From NCBI GenBank assembly GCA_029820945.1, contig JALGUJ010000006.1, positions 17,053 through 81,052 of the forward strand: a DNA stretch of 64,000 nucleotides. Direction: 5' to 3'. Below, piece by piece: positions 43,964 through 52,389 of the stretch (its first letter is position 1; every line of letters begins with the position of its first letter). The notes beneath the pieces were generated by a model that saw only the letters and a program-made list of their open reading frames with translations, was not told where the DNA came from and ran no database searches. The translations under genes and the position numbers were made by a program. This DNA is from Candidatus Zipacnadia bacterium (GTDB taxonomy: Bacteria; Armatimonadota; Zipacnadia; Zipacnadales; UBA5352).

Positions 43964-44727
43964 TGACCATCCTCCCCACTATGCGGCTCCAGGTAGCGGG
44001 CGCGCATCTCGGCCTCTCTCCCGCAACTGCGCTCTCCCTCCGGGCAGCGGCCCTGCTGCACGCACTTGGGCCCGGCGAGCTGGAAGGCGGCAGGGGCAAC
44101 GGCGCGCACCCGCTCGAGCATCTGGTCGGCAACGCGCCGGATCTCCCACTGCGCGCGCTGGCAGAGCCGCTCGCCGAAGAAGTGCAGCAGCTCCCGCGCG
44201 TTCATCGTGACCACGATCTTCGTCTCGCAGGCATTGGGCAGGACGTAGCGGGCATCCTCGTTGCTCCGCTCGCCGCTGCGGCCCAGCGCATCGTTCAGCG
44301 CCGCGTAGCGCTCCGCGATCAGCGCCATGGTCTCCTCGAAGTACTCGACCGCGTCCACCTCATCTTCGCCCGCCCTGACCGTGCGGCCCTCAAGCCGGGG
44401 CGGGACGACGTAGTCGAAGCGGTCGTGGCTGATGTACCGCTGCGACCGCTGCGAGTAGCTGGCGACGCGATGGCGCACGAGCTGGTGGGTCAGCGCGCGG
44501 GACACGCCTTCCAGGTAGAACGTGAAGGAGGCGTGCTCCAGCGGGCTGTGATGGCCCATCGCGCAGAGCCTGGCGACGAGCTCGCGCGCCTCGCCCGGCC
44601 GGCGCTCGAACAGCCGCTCGGTGTCGCCGGCGTAGCAGACCCTGGCAGCGGTGGCGATGACCTCATCGGGGTGTTCGGTGTGCTGCACGAGGCGCACTCG
44701 CGCATCGACGCTCGGCACGGCGCTCAT
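43960..44727 (-). CDS. thyX: FAD-dependent thymidylate synthase
   Basis: 255 residues from ATG at 44727-44725. The ThyX signature RHR-x7-S appears as RHRVASYSQRSQRY, together with HHSPLEHASFTFYLEGVSRALTHQL, NACETKIVVTMNARELLHFF and CQRAQWEIR. It makes dTMP from dUMP using 5,10-methylenetetrahydrofolate and NADPH through FAD. The C-terminal tail (GPKCVQQGRCPEGERSCG) is Cys-rich, as in several other ThyX proteins. No thyA is visible. Its stop overlaps the methyltransferase-like gene by 4 bases. Confidence 0.96.
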   Translation of the reverse strand: MSAVPSVDARVRLVQHTEHPDEVIATAARVCYAGDTERLFERRPGEARELVARLCAMGHHSPLEHASFTFYLEGVSRALTHQLVRHRVASYSQRSQRYISHDRFDYVVPPRLEGRTVRAGEDEVDAVEYFEETMALIAERYAALNDALGRSGERSNEDARYVLPNACETKIVVTMNARELLHFFGERLCQRAQWEIRRVADQMLERVRAVAPAAFQLAGPKCVQQGRCPEGERSCGREAEMRARYLEPHSGEDGQ

Positions 44728-44808
44728 CCGTTCGGCGCGTGGCTGGACCCGGTGTCCGGTCGGGAGTGTGCCTCTTCGGCGCCATCGTGTCAAGTCCTCC
44801 GGCGTACC

Positions 44809-46344
44809 TCACGGCGCGGGGACCATGTTCCCGGGGTTGAGGAGCCAGGCGGGGTCGAGCGCGCGCTTGACTTGCGCGATCTCGTCGAGGCCCTCCGGCC
44901 CGTACATCAGCTCCAGGTAGGGCACATCGCGGCTCTCGATGGGGAGCGTCTTTTTCCCGACCCCGTGCTCGGCGGTGATGGTGCCGCCCAGGCCGATGGC
45001 GGTGCGCGCGAGGTGGATGTACTCGGCCATCGCGGCCGTCTGCTCGGAGTCGTCGGCGGGCAGGAAGTCCACGTGCAGGTGGTGGTCGCCCATGTGCCCG
45101 AAGAGCACCGCCGACGCCTCCGGCCGGGCGGTGACCTCCAGGAAGGCCTCGGACGAAGCGCGATAGGCGTCCATCATGCGCCCGAAGGCCTCCGCGGGCA
45201 CCGCGTAGTCCGTGCAGAGCTTGTCGGTCCCGTGCTGGCGCAGCCAGGTGTTGACGCTCTCGGGGAGCGCGTGGCGGAAGGTCCGCTGCGCCTCGAGCTC
45301 GCGGTTCGAGTCGGCGAACCAGTCGTCGAGAGGCTCGCTCCTCTCGATGATCTCCGCCACAACCTCGACAGCGTCGAAGTCGTCGGCCGCCAGCTCCGTG
45401 AAGATCGCCGCCTGGTGCTCGGGCTTGACCTGTGGCTGCTCGCTCATGAAGCGCAGGGCGCCCGAGTCGTAGTACTCGATCGACACGATCGGCACACCCT
45501 CGGCGGCCGCCTGGCGCAGCGCGTCGGCGTGGGCGACGGCCGCCTCCTCGGTGGCGAAGAACGCGGTGTCCGAGAAGAGAGTCGGCCGCGGTGTCACCCG
45601 GATGAGCACCGCCGTGATGACGCCGAGAATGCCCTCAGAGCCCACGAAGAGGTCCACCAGGTCCATGCCGTCCGCCGCGAACAGCCCCGCGGCGTTCTTG
45701 GTCTGCGGCATCTGGTATGAGGGCGCGGTGACCTCGTGCTCGATGCCCGCCTCCGAGGCGAAGCGTAGCGTTCGCCCATCCGCCACGACCTGTCCGCGGC
45801 GCAGGCGGAGGAGCTCGCCGGTGGGGAGCACGACCTCCAGTGCCTCGATCCATCTCCGCGTGGCGCCGTGCATGAAGCTGCGCGCGCCGGAGGCGTTCTC
45901 GGCCACCGCCCCGCCCAGCATCGCCGACTGCTCGGTGGGGGCCGGCGGGAAGAGTAGATCGGGGGCGAGCAGCGCGTCGAGCGCGTCGAGCGTGATGGCC
46001 GGCGGGCACCACGCCAGCAGGCGGTCCCGATCGAGCATGACGGTATAGCGCAGGCCCTGGTGCTCCACCGTTACAGGCTCGAAGCCCTCGTGGCCGGACT
46101 CGTGCGCCATCAGCTCCATGGTCATGATGACGCCGCCGCAGGTCGCCACGCGCGCTCCCGTCAGGCCCGTGCCTCCGCCGGAGACGGTCACGGGCGTGCC
46201 CGCGTCGCCGGCCTCGCGCAGGACCTGCGCGACGTCGTCGGCGCTCTCGGGAAAGACGACGGCCTCCACGCCCTGGGCGAAGAACGTGTTGCTCTCGTCG
46301 TCGGCGTACTGCTCGATGATCTCGGCCTCGGTGCTGCGGCGCAT
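44809..46344 (-). CDS. FAD-binding oxidase/dehydrogenase of the GlcD/D-lactate dehydrogenase family
   Basis: 511 residues if started at the ATG at 46344, six bases after GGAGG; the ATG three bases upstream is also possible. The N-terminal FAD-binding fold is clear: VVFPESADDVAQVLREAG, TVSGGGTGLTGARVATCGG, LDRDRLLAWCPPAITLDAL, GGAVAENASGARSFMHGATRRW and GSEGILGVITAVLIRVTP. The C-terminal domain has LFGHMGDHHLHVDF and ITAEHGVGKK, and ends NPGNMVP. It oxidises a 2-hydroxy acid (glycolate or D-lactate type). No iron-sulfur subunit gene is adjacent. It diverges from the URO-D gene at 46480. Confidence 0.92.
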   Translation of the reverse strand: MRRSTEAEIIEQYADDESNTFFAQGVEAVVFPESADDVAQVLREAGDAGTPVTVSGGGTGLTGARVATCGGVIMTMELMAHESGHEGFEPVTVEHQGLRYTVMLDRDRLLAWCPPAITLDALDALLAPDLLFPPAPTEQSAMLGGAVAENASGARSFMHGATRRWIEALEVVLPTGELLRLRRGQVVADGRTLRFASEAGIEHEVTAPSYQMPQTKNAAGLFAADGMDLVDLFVGSEGILGVITAVLIRVTPRPTLFSDTAFFATEEAAVAHADALRQAAAEGVPIVSIEYYDSGALRFMSEQPQVKPEHQAAIFTELAADDFDAVEVVAEIIERSEPLDDWFADSNRELEAQRTFRHALPESVNTWLRQHGTDKLCTDYAVPAEAFGRMMDAYRASSEAFLEVTARPEASAVLFGHMGDHHLHVDFLPADDSEQTAAMAEYIHLARTAIGLGGTITAEHGVGKKTLPIESRDVPYLELMYGPEGLDEIAQVKRALDPAWLLNPGNMVPAP

Positions 46345-46479
46345 CATGGACCTCCGGTGAGCGGTGTGCCTCGCGGCCGGCCATTTCGCCGCCGTGGTCT
46401 GCGTCTCCTGTCGAAGGGCAGCGGCCGCGGCGCGGCGAAGTTGCGTATCGCGCGACCACGGGGGACCGGAGCGAGGCCC

Positions 46480-47517
46480 ATGAGCTACGAGCGCGGCTGG
46501 CAGGCGCTGAACCTGCAGATGCCGGCCCGGATCCCGCACACCGAGTACGTCTCGAACCCCTACTGGGTAGAGCGGCTCACGGGGCTTGACCCGCGCGATC
46601 CCGATCGGGCGGGTGAGGCGAACCTGGCGCTGATCCGGGAGTGGGACTACGATGTGCGCTGGTTCACCATGGCGCCGCCCGGCCAACCGCGCATGACGCA
46701 CATGGGCACGGCGGTCTGGCGCCCGGACTACGAGGTGGTGGACAACCGCGTGTGCCCGTTCGAGACGGTCGAGGAGGTGCTGGCGTTCGACCCGGTGGCC
46801 GAGTTCCCCGTGCCGCCGCACCGTGAGTTGGTGGAGCACTACTCCCGCACCTGGCGGGCCGCGCAGGAGCAAACGCCCACCTGCGTGGTGCCCGGAGGAT
46901 ACTACAACACGGTCTTCACCTGGCCCATCATGACCTTCGGGTGGGACCTGTTCCTGACCGCCGCCGCGCTGGACGAGGAGCGGTTCGACCAGGTGCTTGA
47001 GGGGTTCTTCCAGGTCTCTCTGGCCACCTACCGCGCCGAGGCGGAGTGCGGCTGCAAGGTCTTCATCTGCCACGACGACATCGTCTGGACCGAGGGCGCG
47101 GTCTTCCACCCGGAGTGGTACCGCCGGCACGTCTTCCCGCGCTATAGGGGGCTCTGGCAGCCGCTCAAGGACGCGGGCGTCATCATCCTGTTCTGCTCAG
47201 ATGGGGACTACACCGAGTTCATCGACGATCTGGCCGAGTGCGGCGCCGACGGCTTCATCTTCGAGCCGATGACCGACCTCGACTACGTGGTGGAGCACTA
47301 CGGCCAGGAGAAGGTCATCATCGGCAACATCGACTGCCGCATCCTCATGTTCGGCGACGAGGACGACATCTGGGCGGAGGTCGAGCGCTGCGCGCGACTG
47401 GGGCGGGACTGCCCGGGCTACTTCTTCGCGGTGGGCAACCACATCCCGTACAATGTCCCGGTGGAGAGCATCGAGGTCTACGCCCGGGCGATACGCGAGC
47501 TCGGCAGGCGCGACTGA
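46480..47517 (+). CDS. Uroporphyrinogen-decarboxylase-superfamily protein (copy 3, distant)
   Basis: 345 residues from ATG at 46480. The barrel features are weaker but readable: MSYERGWQALNLQMPARIPHTEY (the start position of many URO-D relatives), WPIMTFGWDLFLTAAALDEERFDQVLEGF, FICHDDIVWTEGAVFHPEWYRRHVFPRYRGL, LFCSDGDYTEFIDDLAECGADGFIFEP and GNIDCRILMFGDEDDI. It differs strongly from the 29711/32176 pair. Superfamily members transfer methyl groups or decarboxylate porphyrins; this one is not HemE. It begins a plus-strand run with GNAT, ferredoxin-nitroreductase and deacylase genes. Confidence 0.82.
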   Translation: MSYERGWQALNLQMPARIPHTEYVSNPYWVERLTGLDPRDPDRAGEANLALIREWDYDVRWFTMAPPGQPRMTHMGTAVWRPDYEVVDNRVCPFETVEEVLAFDPVAEFPVPPHRELVEHYSRTWRAAQEQTPTCVVPGGYYNTVFTWPIMTFGWDLFLTAAALDEERFDQVLEGFFQVSLATYRAEAECGCKVFICHDDIVWTEGAVFHPEWYRRHVFPRYRGLWQPLKDAGVIILFCSDGDYTEFIDDLAECGADGFIFEPMTDLDYVVEHYGQEKVIIGNIDCRILMFGDEDDIWAEVERCARLGRDCPGYFFAVGNHIPYNVPVESIEVYARAIRELGRRD

Positions 47518-47529
47518 AGGGGGATGACC

Positions 47530-48501
47530 ATGAGCGGCTACACGCTGTGCGACCACACCGGGGTGCCCGAGCTGGCGGCGCAGGTGACGCGCCTCTCGAA
47601 CCTGGCCTTCGCCGAGTATGAGGGCGCGATGACCTTCAGCGAGGGCTGGACCCGGTGGTACCTGCGGCGTCCCGGTACCGATCCGCGCATGTCCCAGGCG
47701 GCGCTCGATGGCGACCGGCTCGTCTCGCAGGTGATCGTCTGCGCGCAGCCGGTGCGGCTGGGCGGCGAGCTGCTGCGCTGCGGGATCATCGACAGCGTGG
47801 CGACCGACCCCGAGCACCGGCGGCGAGGGCTCGCGCGGGCGCTGATGGAGCGGGCGCATGAGGCGATGCGCGACGCCGCCCTCGACGCGGCGGTGCTGTA
47901 CACGAACCCCGACGACCATCCCTATCGCTTTTACCGGCGCCTGGGCTATCAGACGCGCGCGCAGGGGGCGATGCTCCTGGGCCCTCGACCCGGTGAGAGC
48001 GGCTGCGGACCGGACCCGGTGGATGCGGCGGAGCACGCCGCGGCCCTGCGGCGGCTGGTCAACGACTACCACGCCGACTGGGACGGCTTCAGCCCGCTCG
48101 ATGATGAGCTCTGGCGCTGGCACAAGCTCGATCCGCCCGGCGATGGGCCGGCGCTCGTGGCTGAGATGTCCGGCGCCGGGCCGATCGCGACGGCGACCTT
48201 TGCCCGCGCCCCGGTCAGGATCGAGGGCACCGAGCACATCGCCTCGGTCGCCTACGACGTCGCCGCCGAGGTGATGAACGCCGAGCAGCTCGGGCTGCTG
48301 CTGTCGTCGGCCCCGGAGGAGTACGTGCTGATGGTCCTCGACGAGGCCACGCCGGAGCGGCGGTGGGCCGGTCAGCTCGGCCTGAAGCCGCAGGTCTCGG
48401 AGGTGGCGATGGCCCTGCCCTTCAGCCGCGCCGGCGAGGCCGCCATGGAGGCGCGTCGGGTCCCCTGGTACGTCATGATCGAGTCCGTCGTGGGTGTGTG
48501 A
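47530..48501 (+). CDS. GNAT-family N-acetyltransferase
   Basis: 323 residues from ATG at 47530, six bases after AAGGGGG; the ATG at 47524 abuts that site and is less likely. The acetyl-CoA binding motif A is IDSVATDPEHRRRGLARALMERAHEAM, followed by LYTNPDDHPYRFYRRLGYQ. The C-terminal part (about 165-323) is a second alpha/beta region, as in Eis-type two-domain acetyltransferases, but without a second clear motif A. It transfers an acyl group from acyl-CoA to an amine of unknown identity. Next to two deacylase genes, so a paired acylation and deacylation role is possible. Confidence 0.87.
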   Translation: MSGYTLCDHTGVPELAAQVTRLSNLAFAEYEGAMTFSEGWTRWYLRRPGTDPRMSQAALDGDRLVSQVIVCAQPVRLGGELLRCGIIDSVATDPEHRRRGLARALMERAHEAMRDAALDAAVLYTNPDDHPYRFYRRLGYQTRAQGAMLLGPRPGESGCGPDPVDAAEHAAALRRLVNDYHADWDGFSPLDDELWRWHKLDPPGDGPALVAEMSGAGPIATATFARAPVRIEGTEHIASVAYDVAAEVMNAEQLGLLLSSAPEEYVLMVLDEATPERRWAGQLGLKPQVSEVAMALPFSRAGEAAMEARRVPWYVMIESVVGV

Positions 48502-48523
48502 GGCAGTCGCGGGAGGTAGTCTG

Positions 48524-49408
48524 ATGGGACCGGATATCCGACCTGTGATCGACGCCGACAGATGCGATGGCTGTGGGCGGTGTGTGGAGGTGTGCCCGCT
48601 GGACATCCTGGTACCCGCGGAGTCGGGTGGGCCCGAGCCGATCGGTGAGGCGCACTGCTTCGCCTGCGGGCAGTGCGTGGCGGTCTGCCCGCTCGAAGCC
48701 ATCCGCCATCCCGCCATGAAGCCCGAGCACTTCCGTGAGCTGCTTCCGCCGGAGGAGAGCACCACGCCGGAGAGCTTCCTGGACCTGCTGCGCAAGCGGC
48801 GGAGCGTGCGCAGGTACACCGACGAGCAGATCTCGGGCGAGACGATCATGCGCCTGATCGAGGCGGCCGTGCAGGCGCCCAGCGGCCTGAACGAGCAGTC
48901 CTGGCACTTTAACGTCATCCAGGACCCTGAACGCCTCGCGCGAGTGAGGCGCAGGATCGTCGCCATCTACCGAAGCCTCATCAGGATGCTGGACGCCCCC
49001 TTCAGCCGGCTGATGCTGCGGCTCATGATCGGCGCGGAGAACCTCGAGACCATGGAGGAGGCACGTGCCGTCATCGAGAGCATCATCGAGGCTCACAGCA
49101 GCGGGGGTGACCGGCTGCTCTGGGGCGCCCCCACGCTCATCATCGTCCACTCTCCCGAGGAGGACCCGATGGGCGAGGAGAGCGCTCACTACGCCGTCGC
49201 CGACATGATGGCGATGGCCACGGCGATGGGCCTGGGCACCTGCGTGGTCGGCTTCCTGGTCACCGTGGCGGAGCGCGACGGGCGGCTGCGCGAGTACCTG
49301 CAGGTGCCCGAGGACCACGACATCGCCACCGCGCTCGTGGTGGGCTACCCCGACGCGGAGTACCTGCGGTCGGTGGACAAGCGCATGCCCCCGCTGACCG
49401 TGATCTGA
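48524..49408 (+). CDS. Ferredoxin-fused nitroreductase-family flavoprotein (copy 1)
   Basis: 294 residues from ATG at 48524 (GGGAGG seven bases upstream). Two 4Fe-4S motifs lie in residues 1-75: CDGCGRCVEVCP and CFACGQCVAVCP. The nitroreductase fold follows (about 85-294): RKRRSVRRYTDEQIS (FMN-binding arginines), VQAPSGLNEQSWHF, GAPTLIIVHSPEE and GLGTCVVGFLV. Such fusions pass electrons from ferredoxin clusters to FMN. The physiological acceptor is unknown. A paralogue follows 39 bases later. Confidence 0.92.
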   Translation: MGPDIRPVIDADRCDGCGRCVEVCPLDILVPAESGGPEPIGEAHCFACGQCVAVCPLEAIRHPAMKPEHFRELLPPEESTTPESFLDLLRKRRSVRRYTDEQISGETIMRLIEAAVQAPSGLNEQSWHFNVIQDPERLARVRRRIVAIYRSLIRMLDAPFSRLMLRLMIGAENLETMEEARAVIESIIEAHSSGGDRLLWGAPTLIIVHSPEEDPMGEESAHYAVADMMAMATAMGLGTCVVGFLVTVAERDGRLREYLQVPEDHDIATALVVGYPDAEYLRSVDKRMPPLTVI

Positions 49409-49447
49409 CCGACGCGCGCGGCATGCGCCAACCGAGGTGAGAGACAG

Positions 49448-50326
49448 GTGGAGGACGTCAGGCCCATCGTTGACGAGGAGCTGTGCGTCGCCTGCGGCAC
49501 ATGCGTCGAAGCATGCCGGTTCGAGGTGCTCAAGCTCCGCAGGGACGGCCCGAGCCCAAGGGGCATCGGGCGCTGCATCGTCTGCGGGCACTGCGTGGCG
49601 GTCTGCCCGGAGGGCGCCATCAGCCACCCGGCGATCCCCGACGAGGGCCTCCGCGAGCTGCCCGAGGCGCCCGCCGTCGGCTACGAGCAGCTCATGGACC
49701 TGCTTGGGCGGCGCAGGAGCGTCCGGCGGTACACGGACGAGCCCGTGAGCGAGCGGGACCTGCGCGACCTCGTCGATGCGGCGATCGTGGCGCCGAGCGG
49801 GCACAACGCGCAACCCTGGGAGTTCACCTTCGTGACGACCCCCGGGCGCCTGGATGCCATCCGCGACGCGGTCATGGCGTACTACCGCGACGTGCTGGAG
49901 ACGCTCGCGGACGATGAGCGCCGCGCGGCGATGGCCGATCAGATCGGCGAGGAGGGGGTCGCGGGGATGGAGGCGCTTGCGCCGGCCTTCCGCCTCATGG
50001 TGCGCGCCCACGACCGCGGCGGCGACCGCCTGCTCTGGGGCGCGCCGGCCGTGGGCCTCGTGCACGCCTCGCGCGACGCTCCGGCCGCGATGCCCGGTTG
50101 CACCTACGCCGCCGCGAACATGATGGTGGCGGCGGTCGCGAAGGGCCTCGGCACCTGCGTGCTCGGCTTCGTGACCATCCCCGTGATGGCAGGCGCGGAG
50201 GCCGTCCTCGATGCGCTCGAGCTGCCCCAGGACCACCAACTGCACGTCGCGATGGCCATCGGCCACCCGGCGCTGACCTACCGGCGCTCCATCGCGCGCC
50301 GCGAGCCGCCGCTGAGGATCATCTGA
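49448..50326 (+). CDS. Ferredoxin-fused nitroreductase-family flavoprotein (copy 2)
   Basis: 292 residues from GTG at 49448, preceded by GAGGTGAGAG. Cluster motifs are CVACGTCVEACRF (Arg instead of Pro after the last Cys) and CIVCGHCVAVCP, so both clusters can still be held. The nitroreductase part shows GRRRSVRRYTDEPVS, VAPSGHNAQPWEF, GAPAVGLVHAS and GLGTCVLGFVT. Similar in layout to copy 1 but clearly diverged. Together the pair could form a heteromer or act on different substrates. The next gene starts 21 bases after the stop. Confidence 0.92.
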   Translation: MEDVRPIVDEELCVACGTCVEACRFEVLKLRRDGPSPRGIGRCIVCGHCVAVCPEGAISHPAIPDEGLRELPEAPAVGYEQLMDLLGRRRSVRRYTDEPVSERDLRDLVDAAIVAPSGHNAQPWEFTFVTTPGRLDAIRDAVMAYYRDVLETLADDERRAAMADQIGEEGVAGMEALAPAFRLMVRAHDRGGDRLLWGAPAVGLVHASRDAPAAMPGCTYAAANMMVAAVAKGLGTCVLGFVTIPVMAGAEAVLDALELPQDHQLHVAMAIGHPALTYRRSIARREPPLRII

Positions 50327-50347
50327 GGCACGGAGGAGAAAGCGCTC

Positions 50348-51343
50348 ATGCCGATATCGGTTGAGGTCGATCACGTCGCGGCTACGCTCACCGACGGGCG
50401 CCGGCTGCAGACGCCCTTCTGGCGCGTGAGCTCGGGCCGCAACGGCCCGGTGCTGCTCGTGCTTGCGGCGCAGCACGGTAACGAGGTGCAGGGCTCGGAG
50501 GTCATCCGCCGCTTCGCCGAGGTCTGCACCCACGGGCTGCGGGCCGGGCAGGCGTTGCTGCTGCCCTTCGCGAACCTGCCGGCCATCCGCCACCGGCGCA
50601 ACAGCGTCAGGATCGGGCCGGAGGAGAAGGGCACCGATCTGCACGACGCCTACAACATGAACCGCCACTGGCCCGGCGACCCGGACGGCAACGACATCGC
50701 GCGCGTCACCTATGCCCTCGACCAGGCGCTGGCGCGGCATGCCACGCACGTGATCGACCTGCACTGCTGGAACAAGTTCTGGGCCACCGCGACGCTGGCG
50801 ACGGATGACGGCGGGGAGAGCCGCCGCATGGGTGAGGTCGCGGGCACGCGCTTCACGTGCTGGCGTGAGGTGCAGCCTGTCGAGCTGCCCGCCCAGATCC
50901 GCCACGCGGTCGTCGCGCGCGGGGGCGCCGGGATGGCCATGGAGTTCGCCGGCCAGTACTGCGTCTATGAGCGCGAGGTGCGCACCGGCCTCCGCGCGGT
51001 GACCAACGTGGCGAAGATGCTGGGCATGCTGGACGGCGAGCCGGACATCCCGGCCGACACCGGCATCGAGGTCACGGACGAGGACGCGGTCCTCGTGGAG
51101 GCGTGCTGCTCCGGGCTCTTCGTGCAGGCCCCGAACCTGCGGCTCGAGGATCGCGTGGAGGCGGGACAGGGCCTGGGGCACATCATCCGCGACGACGACC
51201 TCTACACGGTCGAGATCACGGCGCCGGTGAGCGGCTGGCTGTGGCGCTACGGCAGCCACCGGCCCGATCCGGACGTGAAGCTGCCCGATCAGCACCCCTA
51301 CTCCGATGTCGGCGATCCGCTCGCCAGCATCGTGACTGGATGA
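50348..51343 (+). CDS. Succinylglutamate desuccinylase/aspartoacylase-family deacylase (copy 1)
   Basis: 331 residues. The zinc-carboxypeptidase-like core shows LAAQHGNEVQGSEVIRRF (His and Glu zinc ligands), LLLPFANLPAIRHRRNS, YNMNRHWPGDPDGNDI, and HVIDLHCWN (third zinc ligand His). Glu residues near MEFAGQYCV are candidates for the general base. The C-terminal part (about 240-331) is a beta-barrel that holds EITAPVSGWLWRYGSHRP. Family members cleave N-acyl amino acids or similar amides. Substrate unknown. A paralogue starts 12 bases later. Confidence 0.9.
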   Translation: MPISVEVDHVAATLTDGRRLQTPFWRVSSGRNGPVLLVLAAQHGNEVQGSEVIRRFAEVCTHGLRAGQALLLPFANLPAIRHRRNSVRIGPEEKGTDLHDAYNMNRHWPGDPDGNDIARVTYALDQALARHATHVIDLHCWNKFWATATLATDDGGESRRMGEVAGTRFTCWREVQPVELPAQIRHAVVARGGAGMAMEFAGQYCVYEREVRTGLRAVTNVAKMLGMLDGEPDIPADTGIEVTDEDAVLVEACCSGLFVQAPNLRLEDRVEAGQGLGHIIRDDDLYTVEITAPVSGWLWRYGSHRPDPDVKLPDQHPYSDVGDPLASIVTG

Positions 51344-51354
51344 GGAGGCCCACC

Positions 51355-52362
51355 ATGCCCGAAGCTGTGCTCGACCATGCGAGGGCGACACTCACCGATG
51401 GCAGCGAGGTCATCACACCGTTCTGGCACATCGACTCGGGCCGCGAGGGCGAGGCGCTGCTCGTCATCGCCGCCCAGCACGGCAACGAGGTGCAGGGCTG
51501 CGAGGCGATCCGCCGCTTCCGGGCGGTCTGCGAGGAGCAGCTCGTCGCGGGCGAGGTCTGGCTGGTGCCCTTCGCCAACCTGCCCGCGGTGAGGCATCGG
51601 CGCTCGCACATCAGCCTCGGGCCCGAGCAGCCCTACGGGGACGATGAGGGACACAACATGAACCGCACCTGGCCGGGGAGGGCGGACGGCAACGACACCG
51701 AGCGCGTCGCCTACTCCGTGCACGAGGCCGTGGTGCGGCACTGCTCCCGCTGCCTGGACCTGCACTCGTGGTCGCGCTTCACGGCGACGGCGGCGCTGGC
51801 GCGCGAGGAGGGCCTCTCGCAGGAGATGGCGCGCGTGTCGGGCATCCGCTTCATCCAGTGGCGGCCGGGTACCGCCCCTGATGCTGAGTTCACGACCATC
51901 GGCGCGCTCTTCAACAACAGCGGTCGCGGCGCCATCACCATCGAGCTGGCCCCGCAGTGGGTCATCCGGGAGAAGGAGGTTGCACTCGGCCTCCGGGCGG
52001 CGACGAACCTCGCGAAGCTCTTCGGCATGATCGAGGGCGAGATCGAGCAGCTCGACGGCCCCTACGTCGAGTTCGGGCGGCACTCGGAGGATGAGGAGCG
52101 GCGCATGCACGAGGTCACCGCGCCCTGCTCGGGCCTCTTCGTGGAGGCGGGCCTGGAGACATCCGACCACGTCACGGAGGGGCAGCTTCTCGGGCACATT
52201 CTCCGCGATGACACCCTCGAGACGGTCGAGATCGCCGCGCCGGTGGACGGCTGGCTGTGGGGCTACGGCTGCCACCGCGAGAACTGCGACGTCGCGCTGC
52301 CCCCGCAGCATCCCTACGCCGACGAGGGGGACGTGCTGGCCACGGTGATGGCGGTGTCCTAG
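51355..52362 (+). CDS. Succinylglutamate desuccinylase/aspartoacylase-family deacylase (copy 2)
   Basis: 335 residues from ATG at 51355 (TGAGGAGG upstream). It repeats the motifs of copy 1: IAAQHGNEVQGCEAIRRF, LVPFANLPAVRHRRSH, HNMNRTWPGRADGND, CLDLHSWSRF, ITIELAPQWV, and EIAAPVDGWLWGYGCHRE. The zinc ligands are intact in both copies. The sequence between residues 150 and 210 differs most, which is where substrate specificity would lie. It closes the plus-strand run and converges with hflX. Confidence 0.9.
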   Translation: MPEAVLDHARATLTDGSEVITPFWHIDSGREGEALLVIAAQHGNEVQGCEAIRRFRAVCEEQLVAGEVWLVPFANLPAVRHRRSHISLGPEQPYGDDEGHNMNRTWPGRADGNDTERVAYSVHEAVVRHCSRCLDLHSWSRFTATAALAREEGLSQEMARVSGIRFIQWRPGTAPDAEFTTIGALFNNSGRGAITIELAPQWVIREKEVALGLRAATNLAKLFGMIEGEIEQLDGPYVEFGRHSEDEERRMHEVTAPCSGLFVEAGLETSDHVTEGQLLGHILRDDTLETVEIAAPVDGWLWGYGCHRENCDVALPPQHPYADEGDVLATVMAVS

Positions 52363-52389
52363 CGCGCATTCCCGCCGCGCCACGGCCCC

